A stretch of DNA of 51,545 nt from Flavobacterium sp. UMI-01 (GCF_019656315.1 NZ_BPLU01000010.1:1-51545), one strand, 5' to 3'; shown: positions 17,705 to 26,400, counted from the first letter of the stretch. Numbers and translations: made by a program. The notes: a model not told the origin generated them from the letters alone.

Positions 17705-18889
17705 TTATAATTTGAAATAATCAATATAGGTTTGTAAGTCTTTGTCCCCACGACCAGAAAGACAAATTACAACGATGTCTTCAGGTTTGAATTTTTTTTC
17801 TTTTAATACCGCCAAAGCGTGTGATGATTCAATTGCAGGAATGATGCCCTCAAGTTGTGATAATTCAAAACCTGCTTGCATGGCATCATCATCTGTCATA
17901 GAATAAAATTCGCCACGACCTGAAGTCGCTAAATGAGCATGCATAGGCCCTACACCAGGATAATCTAATCCAGCAGAAATAGAATATGGTTCAGTGATTT
18001 GGCCGTCAGGAGTTTGCATCAATAAGGTTTTGCAACCATGAATGATTCCTACTTTTCCTAATTTACTAGTGGCGGCACTATGCCCACTGTTTACCCCTTT
18101 ACCTGCTGCTTCTACGGCTACAATGCCTACTTGAGGTTCGTGTAAAAAATGATAAAAAGTACCTGCGGCATTACTACCTCCTCCGATACAAGCTACAACA
18201 TAATCAGGGTTTTCTCGGCCTTCTTTTTCTTTTAATTGCCATTTTATTTCTTCTGAAACGATGCTTTGAAAACGCGTTACCATATCTGGGTAAGGATGTG
18301 GTCCAATGGCTGATCCAATGATGTAATGCGTGTCAACGGGATTGTTAATCCAATCTCTAATAGCTTCGTTTGTTGCGTCTTTGAGTGTACGGCTTCCTGA
18401 TTTTGCAGGACGTACTTCGGCGCCTAACATTTTCATTCGAGCCACATTTGGAGCTTGACGTTGAATGTCGATTTCGCCCATATAGACAATGCATTGCAGT
18501 CCCATAAGTGCACACACTGTTGCTGTAGCTACTCCATGCTGTCCTGCTCCAGTTTCTGCAATAATGCGGTTTTTTCCTAATTTTTTTGCAACTAAAATCT
18601 GACCAATTGTGTTGTTGATTTTATGAGCTCCGGTATGGTTAAGGTCTTCTCTTTTGAGATAGATTTTAGTGTTGTATTTTTCAGATAACCGCTTGGCAAA
18701 ATACAACGGACTAGGACGTCCTACATAATCTCTTAATAATTGGTCAAACTCAGCTTTAAAATCTGGTTCAGCCGTAATTTTTAGGTAGTTTTGACGTAAT
18801 TCTTCAACATTGGGGTAAAGCATTTCAGGAATGTATGCACCTCCAAATTCACCATAATACCCATTTTCGTCTACGTTATATGAAGTCAT
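17705..18889 (-). CDS. trpB: Tryptophan synthase beta subunit
   Basis: PLP enzyme joining indole and serine to tryptophan. The 394-aa product has the PLP lysine K90 in [21 protein letters not shown] near 115-124, and the phosphate loop [12 protein letters not shown]. The N-terminal [13 protein letters not shown] is typical of TrpB1, the form that pairs with TrpA. It starts 14 bp after trpF. Confidence 0.97.
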   Translation of the reverse strand: MTSYNVDENGYYGEFGGAYIPEMLYPNVEELRQNYLKITAEPDFKAEFDQLLRDYVGRPSPLYFAKRLSEKYNTKIYLKREDLNHTGAHKINNTIGQILVAKKLGKNRIIAETGAGQHGVATATVCALMGLQCIVYMGEIDIQRQAPNVARMKMLGAEVRPAKSGSRTLKDATNEAIRDWINNPVDTHYIIGSAIGPHPYPDMVTRFQSIVSEEIKWQLKEKEGRENPDYVVACIGGGSNAAGTFYHFLHEPQVGIVAVEAAGKGVNSGHSAATSKLGKVGIIHGCKTLLMQTPDGQITEPYSISAGLDYPGVGPMHAHLATSGRGEFYSMTDDDAMQAGFELSQLEGIIPAIESSHALAVLKEKKFKPEDIVVICLSGRGDKDLQTYIDYFKL

Positions 18890-18903
18890 TTTTTATGTTT
18901 TAA

Positions 18904-19527
18904 TTATTGAAGGGACAATTCGCGAATTCTCCTTAAATCGTTGCTATTTTTTAATCCTGGTTCTATTTCAAATTTACTATTTACGTCTATGGCATAAATG
19001 GGTAAATTCGTTTTTATAATTTCGTTTACAGCCTCCATTTCATTTAAACCAATGCCTCCACTTAGGAAAAATGGTTTGCTAGAGGGGTAATTTTGGAGTA
19101 CTTTCCAATCAAATGTGGTTCCATTACCGCCAGGTAGTTTCCCTTTGGTGTCAAAAAGGAAATAATCACACACTGATTCATAGGGTTTTAGTACATCAAA
19201 ATTAAAGTCGTCTAAGATAGAAAAAACTTTAATTAGTTCTATCCTGTTTTGTAATTTGCTTTTTAATTCAGTACAAAAAGCGACTGTTTCTTTACCGTGT
19301 AATTGTACTGCTTGCAGCTTGTGCTTTTGAACTTTGGCTACAATAGTATCGATAGTTTCATCGACAAAAACACCTGTTTTTTTTATTGATTCAGGTATTG
19401 GTGGAATAACACCGTCAAAAAAACGAGCCGATTTTTCCCAAAATATAAATCCCATATAATCGGGAAGGACAGCGCCTACTTCGATTATATTGTCAGGATA
19501 TTTCATTCCGCAGATTTTCAGTTTCAT
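18904..19527 (-). CDS. trpF: Phosphoribosylanthranilate isomerase
   Basis: Amadori rearrangement of phosphoribosylanthranilate to CdRP. The 207-aa barrel begins MKLKICGMKYPDNI with the catalytic cysteine C6, and ends with the phosphate-binding LSGGIGLNE and the AIDVNSKFE segment. The frame is open to 19557, but the extra codons are made of an intergenic repeat (CGCTAAGG copies), so the ATG at 19527 is used. Third-from-last trp enzyme of the operon. Confidence 0.95.
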   Translation of the reverse strand: MKLKICGMKYPDNIIEVGAVLPDYMGFIFWEKSARFFDGVIPPIPESIKKTGVFVDETIDTIVAKVQKHKLQAVQLHGKETVAFCTELKSKLQNRIELIKVFSILDDFNFDVLKPYESVCDYFLFDTKGKLPGGNGTTFDWKVLQNYPSSKPFFLSGGIGLNEMEAVNEIIKTNLPIYAIDVNSKFEIEPGLKNSNDLRRIRELSLQ

Positions 19528-19536
19528 TTCTTTTAC

Positions 19537-19555
19537 CGCTAAGGCGCTAAGGCGC
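19537..19555. repeat. CGCTAAGG tandem repeat
   Basis: CGCTAAGG-CGCTAAGG-CGC, an 8-bp unit repeated 2.4 times just before the trpF start in the trpC-trpF gap. It extends an open frame upstream of trpF but looks non-coding. Confidence 0.55.
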
Positions 19556-19615
19556 AATTTTTTTAACTTATATCTTTTTGTTAATTATTAGTGCATAATC
19601 ACTAAGTAATAAAAA

Positions 19616-20395
19616 CTACAACTGACTAATAAAATCCTTTGCCGCTATACCCGCATTATCTGTTTTCATGAAGTTTTCACCAATTAAAAATCCTTTGTAA
19701 CCATAAGGTTTTAGTTCGGTAATGGCTTCAACTGATGAAATCCCACTTTCGGAAACTTTGACAAAGTCATTCGGAATCATGTCGGCTAACTGTTTGCTGA
19801 AATCCAAACTGACTTCGAATGTTTTTAAATTTCGGTTGTTTACTCCAATCATGTCTAAACTAGGCATGATTGATTTTTCTAATTCTTCTTGGTTGTGGAC
19901 CTCCAGTAAAACTTCTAAACCTAAATTTTTAGCAAACTCGGATAAGGATTTGATTTCGTCACGTGTTAAAACGGCTGCAATTAGCAGAATCAAATCGGCT
20001 CCATGGGCTTTCGCTTCAAGGATTTGGTATTCGTCAACGATAAATTCTTTCCGTAAAAGCGAAATATTTACAGAGGCTCTAGCCAATAGTAAATCGTCTA
20101 AAGAACCTCCAAAATATTTTCCATCGGTCAAAACAGATATTCCACAAGCTCCCGCCTCTTCATAACCTTTCACTACTTCTTCAACAGAAAAACCATGATT
20201 GATAACGGCTTTAGAAGGCGAACGACGTTTGTGTTCAGCAATAATACCTGAATTGCTATTTCGTAATGCATTACTTAACGAAATTGTTTTTTTTTCAAAG
20301 AAAACCGAAGCTTCCAATTGGGAAACCGGAATGATTGATTTCTTAAGAATGACTTCTCTCTTTTTGTCAACGATGATTCTATCTAGTATGTTCAT
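19616..20395 (-). CDS. trpC: Indole-3-glycerol-phosphate synthase
   Basis: Closes the indole ring from CdRP, releasing CO2. The 259-aa TIM barrel starts MNILDRIIVDKKREV, has the catalytic EHKRRSPSK (about 54-62), VLTDGKYFGGSLDDL, the IGVNNRNL strand and VSESGI. It is a single-domain protein, unlike the TrpC-TrpF fusion of enterobacteria. It lies 99 bp after trpD in the same direction. Confidence 0.97.
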   Translation of the reverse strand: MNILDRIIVDKKREVILKKSIIPVSQLEASVFFEKKTISLSNALRNSNSGIIAEHKRRSPSKAVINHGFSVEEVVKGYEEAGACGISVLTDGKYFGGSLDDLLLARASVNISLLRKEFIVDEYQILEAKAHGADLILLIAAVLTRDEIKSLSEFAKNLGLEVLLEVHNQEELEKSIMPSLDMIGVNNRNLKTFEVSLDFSKQLADMIPNDFVKVSESGISSVEAITELKPYGYKGFLIGENFMKTDNAGIAAKDFISQL

Positions 20396-20494
20396 TATAC
20401 ATTTTTTATTTAAAGATTAAATTGTTTAAAGTTTACGTTAACGTACCATCGGCTTACTGTTTTTTGAACCTCAAGCGCTAAACTTTTAAACTAT

Positions 20495-21487
20495 TTACTT
20501 ACTTAAATCTTGAAGCTTTTTCAAAGCGGTTAATCCTTTACCAGATAAAAGACTCTCCTTAGCTTGTGCAAAACCTTCTAATGGTATACAGCCTGTTACT
20601 GTAGCAATGGCTATACCTGCATTTGCACAAACCACATTGTTTTGCGCTTCAGTACCTTTTCCGGAAATAATATTTAAGAACATTTGAGCCGATTCTTCGA
20701 CCGTAGTGCCTCCTTCAATATCCTTTTGTTGTATCATTTGAACACCAAAATCTTCAGGGTTGAGCATTCCTTCTTTGGTATTTGTAATGATTTTTGTAGG
20801 TCCTGTTAGGGATATTTCATCATACCCGTCTAGTGCATGAACAATAGTAAAATTACTGTCTGTATTTTGGTATAAATACCCATACATTCTGGCTAGTTCT
20901 AGATTGAAAACCCCTAATAATTGGTTTTTAGGGAACGATGGGTTAATCATAGGGCCTAAAATATTGAAAATGGTTCGCACTCCTAATTCTTTTCGGATAG
21001 GTCCTACGTTTTTCATGGCAGGATGAAAAAGGGGAGCGTGAAGAATGCAAATTCCCGCTTGATCAACACATTTTTTTAAAAAATCTTGGTCATTACTGAA
21101 TTTAACCCCCAAACTTTCCATTACGTTACTCGAACCTGTTATGGATGAAACGCCGTAATTTCCGTGTTTGGTCACTTTTATACCAGCACCAGCTGTTACG
21201 AATGAGGCCAATGTAGAGATGTTAAAAGTGTCTTTGCCATCTCCTCCTGTTCCTACTAAATCAATGGTATTGTAATCAGATAAATCAATACGCACACACA
21301 ATTCTTGAAGCGCCTCTCTAAATCCGGACAATTCATCAATGCTAATGCTTCGCATCATGTACACGGTTAAGAAGGAAGCAATTTGGCTAGGGTTGTAACT
21401 TCCGTTAGAAATGTTAACCAAGACTTCTTTGGCCTCTTTTTTAGATAGCAGTTCGTTATTGATTAATCTGTTTAATATGTTTTTCAT
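20495..21487 (-). CDS. trpD: Anthranilate phosphoribosyltransferase
   Basis: Transfers phosphoribose from PRPP to anthranilate. The 330-aa product has the glycine-rich PRPP-binding loop GTGGDGKDTFNIST (79-92), followed by KHGNYGVSSITGSSNVME, and the usual alpha-helical N-terminal domain (NRLINNELLSKKEA). Length is standard, with no fused TrpG domain. It lies 83 bp after trpG. Confidence 0.97.
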   Translation of the reverse strand: MKNILNRLINNELLSKKEAKEVLVNISNGSYNPSQIASFLTVYMMRSISIDELSGFREALQELCVRIDLSDYNTIDLVGTGGDGKDTFNISTLASFVTAGAGIKVTKHGNYGVSSITGSSNVMESLGVKFSNDQDFLKKCVDQAGICILHAPLFHPAMKNVGPIRKELGVRTIFNILGPMINPSFPKNQLLGVFNLELARMYGYLYQNTDSNFTIVHALDGYDEISLTGPTKIITNTKEGMLNPEDFGVQMIQQKDIEGGTTVEESAQMFLNIISGKGTEAQNNVVCANAGIAIATVTGCIPLEGFAQAKESLLSGKGLTALKKLQDLSK

Positions 21488-21570
21488 TTTTTTAAAATAG
21501 TTACTAAGAATCTATGTAGCTAAGGTTCTAAGTTTTTATTAACTGAATACTATAGACTGAATATTGCTTA

Positions 21571-22137
21571 CTAGCTGTTTACCCAATTTTCTAGCATTTT
21601 CTTTCCATTTGGAGTTAAAACGCTTTCAGGATGAAATTGTACGCCTCGTACATCATAAGTTTTGTGGCGTAGAGACATGATTTGACCATTTTCATCAACT
21701 GAAGTAGCTTCTAATACTTCTGGTAAAGTAGCGTCAACTACCCATGAATGGTAACGTCCAACTTCAAATTCACGGGCTAAACCTTTAAATAAAATTTCAT
21801 CATCAACAACGGTTTTTACATTTGTAGCCACTCCATGATAAACATTATCTAAATTTGAAAGCGTACCGCCATATACCTCGCCAATAGCTTGTTGTCCTAA
21901 GCAAACACCAAAAATACTTTTGGTAGCGCCATATTTTGCAATCACTGGTTTTAAAAGTCCCGCTTCATCAGGAATTCCAGGGCCTGGTGAAAGGAGGATT
22001 TTATCAAAATGTCCAATTTCATCTAAATCAAATTCGTCATTTCGATAGACAGTCACTTCACAATTTAAGTCTTCTAAATAATGGACCAAATTGTAGGTGA
22101 AACTGTCGTAGTTGTCAATAACTAATATTTTTTTCAT
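21571..22137 (-). CDS. trpG: Anthranilate synthase component II (glutamine amidotransferase)
   Basis: Class I glutaminase that feeds ammonia to TrpE. The 188-aa product has the oxyanion loop LLSPGPGIPDEAG, the nucleophile C79 in GVCLGQQAIGE, and H169/E171 in VQFHPESVLTP. Its place between trpE and trpD marks it as the tryptophan enzyme; whether it also serves aminodeoxychorismate synthase, as in some bacteria, cannot be told from the sequence. Confidence 0.96.
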   Translation of the reverse strand: MKKILVIDNYDSFTYNLVHYLEDLNCEVTVYRNDEFDLDEIGHFDKILLSPGPGIPDEAGLLKPVIAKYGATKSIFGVCLGQQAIGEVYGGTLSNLDNVYHGVATNVKTVVDDEILFKGLAREFEVGRYHSWVVDATLPEVLEATSVDENGQIMSLRHKTYDVRGVQFHPESVLTPNGKKMLENWVNS

Positions 22138-22210
22138 TTTTTTAAAGTTGTTTTATAAGAGAAAAGAGGTATGCATTTTTGTTGCTTACTTTCTCACTCT
22201 TAACTTTTTT

Positions 22211-23611
22211 CTAAATAGTTTCGGCTAAATCCAATGCGGTGTTTAAAGCTCTCAATTTATTATATACTTCTTGCATTTCGCTCTCTTCGTCAGAACTTGC
22301 AACGATTCCGGCACCCGCTTGTGAATGCAATTGGTGGTTTTTGCTTAAGAAAGTCCTAATCATGATGGCATGGTTAAAATTACCTTCAAAATCCATGAAT
22401 CCTATTGCGCCACCATAAAAATTACGATTGGTTTTTTCGTAATCTTCAATCAATTGCATGGCTCGGTGTTTAGGAGCGCCACTTAGGGTGCCTGCAGGGA
22501 AAGTGTCGGCAACAACTTGTAAAGTGGTAGCATCTTGATGAAGGTGACCTGTTACCTTGGAAACCAAATGGATTACATGCGAAAAGAATTGTACTTCTCT
22601 ATAGCGCTCTACATTCACATGGTGTCCGTGACGACTCAAATCGTTTCGAGCCAAATCGACCAGCATCACATGTTCGCTGTTTTCTTTTTTATCTTCTGAT
22701 AGTTGTTTGGCTAGAATGGCATCCTTTTCATCATCTCCAGTACGTTTAAAAGTTCCTGCAATTGGATGGATTTCGGCTTTTCTGTTTTTTACGATGATTT
22801 GGGCTTCTGGGGAAGAACCAAAGATCTTGAAGTCACCATAGTCAAAAAAGAAAAGATATGGCGATGGGTTGATACTACGTAATGCTCTATAAACATTGAA
22901 TTCATCTCCTTTGAAGCCTTGAGTAAAACGTCTGGATAGTACTAGTTGGAAAACATCACCACGGTAACAGTGTTTTTTAGCCAAGGCTACATTTTGTTTG
23001 AATTCTTCATCGGTTAGATTAGAAAATCCATCTCCTACTTTGGTGAAACTGTAGGTCGCCAAATTTCGTGATTGTAATAACTGCTCTAATTCAGCTATGT
23101 TGTTTTGACCGTCTAAGCTATGACAGAAAATATAGGCTTGATTTTTAAAGTGATTAATAGCAATGATGTTTTGATAGATGGCATAATAAACATCGGGAAT
23201 GGTATTGCTATTCTCTTTCTTGGCAATTGTTACTTTTTCGAAATACCGAACTGCATCATACGAAATGTAACCAAACAACCCATTGTTGATGAACTTAAAA
23301 TCGTTTTTCTCTGATTGAAATTGACCTGAAAATTCTTGTATGATTTGTGGGATATCAGTAGAAGAATCAATTGCGATAGTCTCTGAAGTTCCATCAGGGA
23401 AATTTTTATAAATCGTTTCGTTTTCAATTTTGAACGAAGCAATTGGGTTGCAACAAATATAAGAGAAACTGTTGTCGCTACCGTGATAGTCGCTACTTTC
23501 CAGTAATAAACTATTCGGGAATTTATCTCTTATTTTCAGATACACGCTTACAGGAGTAATGGTATCAGCCAATATTTGTTTATAATGGGTTTTGAGTATA
23601 AAGGGTTTCAA
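22211..23611 (-). CDS. trpE: Anthranilate synthase component I
   Basis: Converts chorismate to anthranilate with TrpG; first committed step and first gene of the operon. The 466-aa product carries the feedback-inhibition element LLESSDYHG near residues 34-42, so allosteric control by tryptophan is expected, and the chorismate-binding domain with PAGTLSGAPKHRAMQ and GGAIGFMDFEGNF. It starts 44 nt after the attenuator hairpin; expression should depend on read-through of it. Confidence 0.97.
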   Translation of the reverse strand: MKPFILKTHYKQILADTITPVSVYLKIRDKFPNSLLLESSDYHGSDNSFSYICCNPIASFKIENETIYKNFPDGTSETIAIDSSTDIPQIIQEFSGQFQSEKNDFKFINNGLFGYISYDAVRYFEKVTIAKKENSNTIPDVYYAIYQNIIAINHFKNQAYIFCHSLDGQNNIAELEQLLQSRNLATYSFTKVGDGFSNLTDEEFKQNVALAKKHCYRGDVFQLVLSRRFTQGFKGDEFNVYRALRSINPSPYLFFFDYGDFKIFGSSPEAQIIVKNRKAEIHPIAGTFKRTGDDEKDAILAKQLSEDKKENSEHVMLVDLARNDLSRHGHHVNVERYREVQFFSHVIHLVSKVTGHLHQDATTLQVVADTFPAGTLSGAPKHRAMQLIEDYEKTNRNFYGGAIGFMDFEGNFNHAIMIRTFLSKNHQLHSQAGAGIVASSDEESEMQEVYNKLRALNTALDLAETI

Positions 23612-23654
23612 TTTCTTTTGATTTTAAAATTAGTTGACTCAGATTTTTTTAATT

Positions 23655-23688
23655 GAAAAAAGGCTTGTCGTGATGACAAGCCTTTTTA
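23655..23688 (-). terminator. Attenuator (intrinsic terminator) in the trp leader
   Basis: On the minus strand AAAAAGGCTTGTC, loop ATCAC, GACAAGCCTTTTT, then T. It is a perfect 13-bp stem between the leader peptide and trpE, in the trp direction. Its 5' arm and loop can also pair with an upstream segment (23718-23731), the arrangement of a classic attenuator. Confidence 0.9.
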
Positions 23689-23731
23689 TATATTTTTATA
23701 GAAATAATACCATAGGAGCTTAGTTCACGAC
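23657..23731 (-). promoter_or_regulatory. Antiterminator pairing of the trp leader
   Basis: The minus-strand segment GTCGTGA-ACT-AAGC (23718-23731), overlapping the leader-peptide stop codon, is complementary to GCTT-GTCA-TCACGAC in the terminator: 11 base pairs around an internal loop. Pairing removes most of the terminator 5' arm and loop. A ribosome stalled at the Trp codons leaves the segment free; one at the stop codon would cover it. Confidence 0.7.
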
Positions 23732-23781
23732 TATTGACGTAAATTGTTCCACCACCAAGTATTTTTATTTGTAAATTTCAT
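23731..23781 (-). CDS. trpL: trp leader peptide
   Basis: A 16-codon frame on the minus strand encodes MKFTNKNTWWWNNLRQ, with three consecutive TGG codons (23749-23757) and a TAG stop at 23731-23733. It sits between an excellent promoter and the attenuator of the trp operon, and Trp is otherwise the rarest residue, so the run is a strong sign of translational sensing of charged tRNA-Trp. The ATG is only 4 nt after the promoter -7 element, so the message is probably leaderless or nearly so. The arrangement fits ribosome-mediated attenuation and may belong to the Bacteroid-trp RNA class. Confidence 0.88.
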   Translation of the reverse strand: MKFTNKNTWWWNNLRQ

Positions 23782-23785
23782 AACG

Positions 23786-23815
23786 CAAATATATAAATGA
23801 AATTTGATTATTCAA
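23786..23815 (-). promoter_or_regulatory. Promoter of the trp operon
   Basis: Minus-strand TTG (23813-23815), spacer of exactly 19 nt, TATATTTG (23786-23793). It matches the Bacteroidetes consensus at every position. Transcription should start within about 4-5 nt, at or next to the trpL ATG. Confidence 0.88.
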
Positions 23816-23893
23816 ATATTAAATTGCAAATTAGTTTGAATTTATTTTAGATAACCCCATTTGGTGTTAAAAAAAGCATCGTGGTTCCAGTGT

Positions 23894-24460
23894 TTAAAAG
23901 ACTAGATTTACTTTTAGGTCAAATTGATCGTAAATCGTTTTGTCTCCTAAATCATCAAAAAAGCTGCCTGAGCCATATTTGATGTCGTATTTTGTACGAT
24001 CCACACTTAGGTTTGCTGTAGCTGTGTTTCCTTTGACAATTAAATCAAAAATAATTGGATTTGATTTTCCTTTAATCGTTAACGAAGCAATTATTGTATA
24101 AACATTATTTCCTTTGTCCGTAATGGTTTTAAAGGTCAATAATGAAGTATCAAAGTTATAGATTCCAAAAAAATCATCCGATTTCAAGTGTCCTTCCAGT
24201 TTGGCTTTAGAGCTTCCAGTTTGATCAGTATTGTTGAGTGTAGTCATATCGGCAACAAAATTACCTCCTATGACTTTATTGTTTTTAAACTCGAGTCGGC
24301 CTTCTTTGAATTTAATGGTTCCTTCATGTTGTCCTGTTATTTTTTTACCAGTCCAAGTAATTAGGCTTTTTGAGACATCTATTTTTTTGATTTGTGCTTT
24401 TGTGCTTGAAAAACTGAAAAGAACAAAGAATGCGAGGAGTAGGGGTTTTAGATTTTTCAT
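23894..24460 (-). CDS. YceI-family protein, copy 1
   Basis: Exported lipocalin-like barrel of 188 aa that may bind an isoprenoid or other hydrophobic ligand in the periplasm. A signal peptide (residues 1-22, ending STKAQ) is followed by the YceI pattern: IDVSKSLITWTGKK, GHLKSDDFF, LTIKGKSNPIIF, and DRTKYDIKYGSGSFFDDLGDKTI at the end. It is a close paralogue of the next gene, but has its own -7 element at 24531-24538, and the upstream gene ends in a terminator, so it is a separate unit. The physiological ligand is unknown. Confidence 0.9.
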   Translation of the reverse strand: MKNLKPLLLAFFVLFSFSSTKAQIKKIDVSKSLITWTGKKITGQHEGTIKFKEGRLEFKNNKVIGGNFVADMTTLNNTDQTGSSKAKLEGHLKSDDFFGIYNFDTSLLTFKTITDKGNNVYTIIASLTIKGKSNPIIFDLIVKGNTATANLSVDRTKYDIKYGSGSFFDDLGDKTIYDQFDLKVNLVF

Positions 24461-24530
24461 TGTAAGACGGTTTTGGTTAATAAATAATGACTTGTGCGTT
24501 TAATTATTGCATAATACTGGTGTTCTTACT

Positions 24531-24538
24531 CAAAGTTA
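24531..24538 (-). promoter_or_regulatory. -7 element of YceI copy 1
   Basis: Minus-strand TAACTTTG fits TAnnTTTG about 70 nt before the ATG. No -33 TTG was found at normal spacing. Confidence 0.4.
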
Positions 24539-24625
24539 CAATAAATTCACAAATTAAGATTAAAAAACAGTAAACAAATGTAAATCAACAGGTCGTATTC
24601 TTTTTGTTGCTCTTTTATAAAACTA

Positions 24626-24661
24626 AAAACACCTCTACATTTGAAATAATAGAGGTGTTTT
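24626..24661 (-). terminator. Terminator after YceI copy 2
   Basis: AAAACACCTCTA (24626-24637) pairs perfectly with TAGAGGTGTTTT (24650-24661); loop of 12. It follows the stop codon by 18 nt and ends the marR-nitroreductase-YceI unit. Confidence 0.8.
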
Positions 24662-24679
24662 GTAATAATTTTATGTGAT

Positions 24680-25243
24680 TTAGAATTTTAAATCTACTGT
24701 CAGTTCAAATTCATCCGAAATAGCTTTGTTTCCTAAGTTGTCAAAAAAGCTACCAGAACCATATTTAATATCGTATTTTGTTCTATTTACATTAAAAGTT
24801 GTAGAAGCAGTATTTCCTTTAACGGTTAAGGTGAACGTGATTGGATTTGTTTTTCCTTTGATTGTTAAATCACCAGTAACGATATACACATCTTTGGCTT
24901 TTGTAGCAATTTTTTTAAATACCAATGTAGATGTTGGGTATTTATCCGTACCAAAGAAATCATCTGATTTCAAGTGGCCATCTAATTTTTGTTGGTGTTC
25001 ACCGGATAAGTCAGTTGCCGTCATGGTAGGCATATCTACGGTAAAATTTCCGCCTACTAATTTTTCATTCTTAAAAAATAATTGACCTTCTTTGAAGTCA
25101 ACTGTACCATTGTGTTTTCCAGTTACTTTTTTACCAACCCAGTTGATGGTACTTTTTGAAACATCGATTTTTTTGGTTTGTGCATTTACTGATGCGGTAA
25201 AAGCGATTACGAATGCTAAAGCAAGTGTTTTTAGATTTTTCAT
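24680..25243 (-). CDS. YceI-family protein, copy 2
   Basis: Exported 187-aa YceI barrel protein: signal peptide 1-21 (ASVNAQ), then IDVSKSTINWVGKKVTGKH, GHLKSDDFFGTDKYPTS, LTIKGKTNPITF and NRTKYDIKYGSGSFFDNLGNKAI. It is similar to copy 1 along its whole length, pointing to tandem duplication. It begins 29 bp after the nitroreductase gene with no terminator between, so it is the last gene of a marR-nitroreductase-YceI operon, and probably under MarR control, unlike copy 1. Confidence 0.92.
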   Translation of the reverse strand: MKNLKTLALAFVIAFTASVNAQTKKIDVSKSTINWVGKKVTGKHNGTVDFKEGQLFFKNEKLVGGNFTVDMPTMTATDLSGEHQQKLDGHLKSDDFFGTDKYPTSTLVFKKIATKAKDVYIVTGDLTIKGKTNPITFTLTVKGNTASTTFNVNRTKYDIKYGSGSFFDNLGNKAISDEFELTVDLKF

Positions 25244-25272
25244 TGTTTTTAAGTGTAAAATTGATTATTTAA

Positions 25273-25905
25273 TTAAAGTGTGATAAACAGTTCTTCTTGT
25301 GATTTTCTAACTTTTTTATAATGTTGGGTATCATCTTCTGTATGACGGTATCCAATAGTTGCTATTAAAGAAGCATTTAATCCTAAAGCATTCAGTCCTA
25401 AAATTTCATTCACTGCTTTTGGGTCAAAACCTTCCATTGGGGTAACGTCTATCTGTTTTTCGGCAGCGGCGTTTAATAAATTGCCCATGGCAAGATACGT
25501 TTGTTTAGAAGTCCAAATATTTTTTTCTTCTGAACTTAATGTTAAAATTTTGGATTTCATGAAATCAGCATACCCCTGTAGCGCTTCCAAAGGCAAATTA
25601 CGCGTTTTACTAATATTGTCGAAATACGCATCAATGGTCGTTTCGTTGATATCAGTGAAATTAGCAAAAACAATAAGGTGTGAGGCATCTACTATTTGTG
25701 ATTGTCCCCAAGCCACGGGTTGAATTTTTGCTCTTAATTCAGGGTTTTCAATGATGATAACTTGATAGGGTTGTAAACCATAAGAAGAGGAACTTAATCG
25801 GATGGCTTCTTTTAGGAAATTCAAATCTTCAGTTGTGATTTTTTTACTAGCATCAAATTTTTTGGTAGCATATCTCCAATTTTGTTTTTCTATAAATGTG
25901 TTCAT
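25273..25905 (-). CDS. NAD(P)H-dependent nitroreductase (NfsB-like)
   Basis: FMN-dependent oxidoreductase acting on nitro compounds, quinones or similar electrophiles. The 210-aa protein shows the FMN-binding RYATKKFD (11-18), SSSSYGLQPYQVI, and the C-terminal PMEGFDPKAVNEILGL typical of the NfsB/FRase I group. It lies 12 bp after marR and before YceI copy 2, as one operon; the pairing with a MarR repressor suggests induction by its substrates or by quinone-like stress. Confidence 0.9.
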   Translation of the reverse strand: MNTFIEKQNWRYATKKFDASKKITTEDLNFLKEAIRLSSSSYGLQPYQVIIIENPELRAKIQPVAWGQSQIVDASHLIVFANFTDINETTIDAYFDNISKTRNLPLEALQGYADFMKSKILTLSSEEKNIWTSKQTYLAMGNLLNAAAEKQIDVTPMEGFDPKAVNEILGLNALGLNASLIATIGYRHTEDDTQHYKKVRKSQEELFITL

Positions 25906-25917
25906 AAGGATTTTATC

Positions 25918-26373
25918 TTAATTGTTTCGGTATTTTTCTAATAATTCGTTCAGTTGTTGCAGTTCAACAGGAGTGAGTTTCTTTGAAAAGTAATTTTCGT
26001 GATCTTTTACTTTCGGTTCTAATTCGGCTAAGGTATCTAACCCTTTTTGGGTAATTAAAACTTCAATTTTTCTTCGGTTATCGGGACATACTTTTCGTGT
26101 TACGAGTTCTTTTAATAATAGTTTGTCCACTAAACGAGTGGTATTACTTGTTTTAGCAATCATTCGTTCTTGAATCAAGCACATGTTGGCAGGATTTCCT
26201 TTTTGACCTCTTAAAATACGAAGCACATTATATTGTTCACTTGAAAGGTCATAAGGTTTTAATATTTCGCTGAACTGTTCTGAAATCATTTTTTCAGTGT
26301 ACATTATATTCAAAATAACTTTGGTCGCATCATTTAATGTGCCCGTTGTTTTGGTTATTTCTTCAATTCTCAT
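25918..26373 (-). CDS. MarR-family transcriptional regulator
   Basis: Dimeric winged-helix repressor of 151 aa. LSSEQYNVLRILRG, MIAKTSNTTRLVDKLLLKELVTRK (recognition helix region) and CPDNRRKIEVLITQKGLDTL (wing) are typical. It heads the unit with a nitroreductase and YceI copy 2. An apparent TTG start at 26400 lies in the promoter -7 element, so the ATG at 26373 is used. Two copies of TTGTANNTACAA overlap its own promoter, which suggests autorepression. One cysteine is in CLIQERM and one in VCPDNRR; redox sensing is possible but not shown. Confidence 0.9.
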   Translation of the reverse strand: MRIEEITKTTGTLNDATKVILNIMYTEKMISEQFSEILKPYDLSSEQYNVLRILRGQKGNPANMCLIQERMIAKTSNTTRLVDKLLLKELVTRKVCPDNRRKIEVLITQKGLDTLAELEPKVKDHENYFSKKLTPVELQQLNELLEKYRNN

Positions 26374-26388
26374 AATGTAGTTGTTTAT

Positions 26389-26400
26389 TTGTAGGTACAA
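26389..26400. promoter_or_regulatory. Palindrome, putative MarR operator O1
   Basis: TTGTAGGTACAA, 5-bp arms, overlaps the end of the -7 element and the start of transcription of the marR operon. Its centre is 30 bp from that of O2, about three turns of the helix. Confidence 0.6.
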
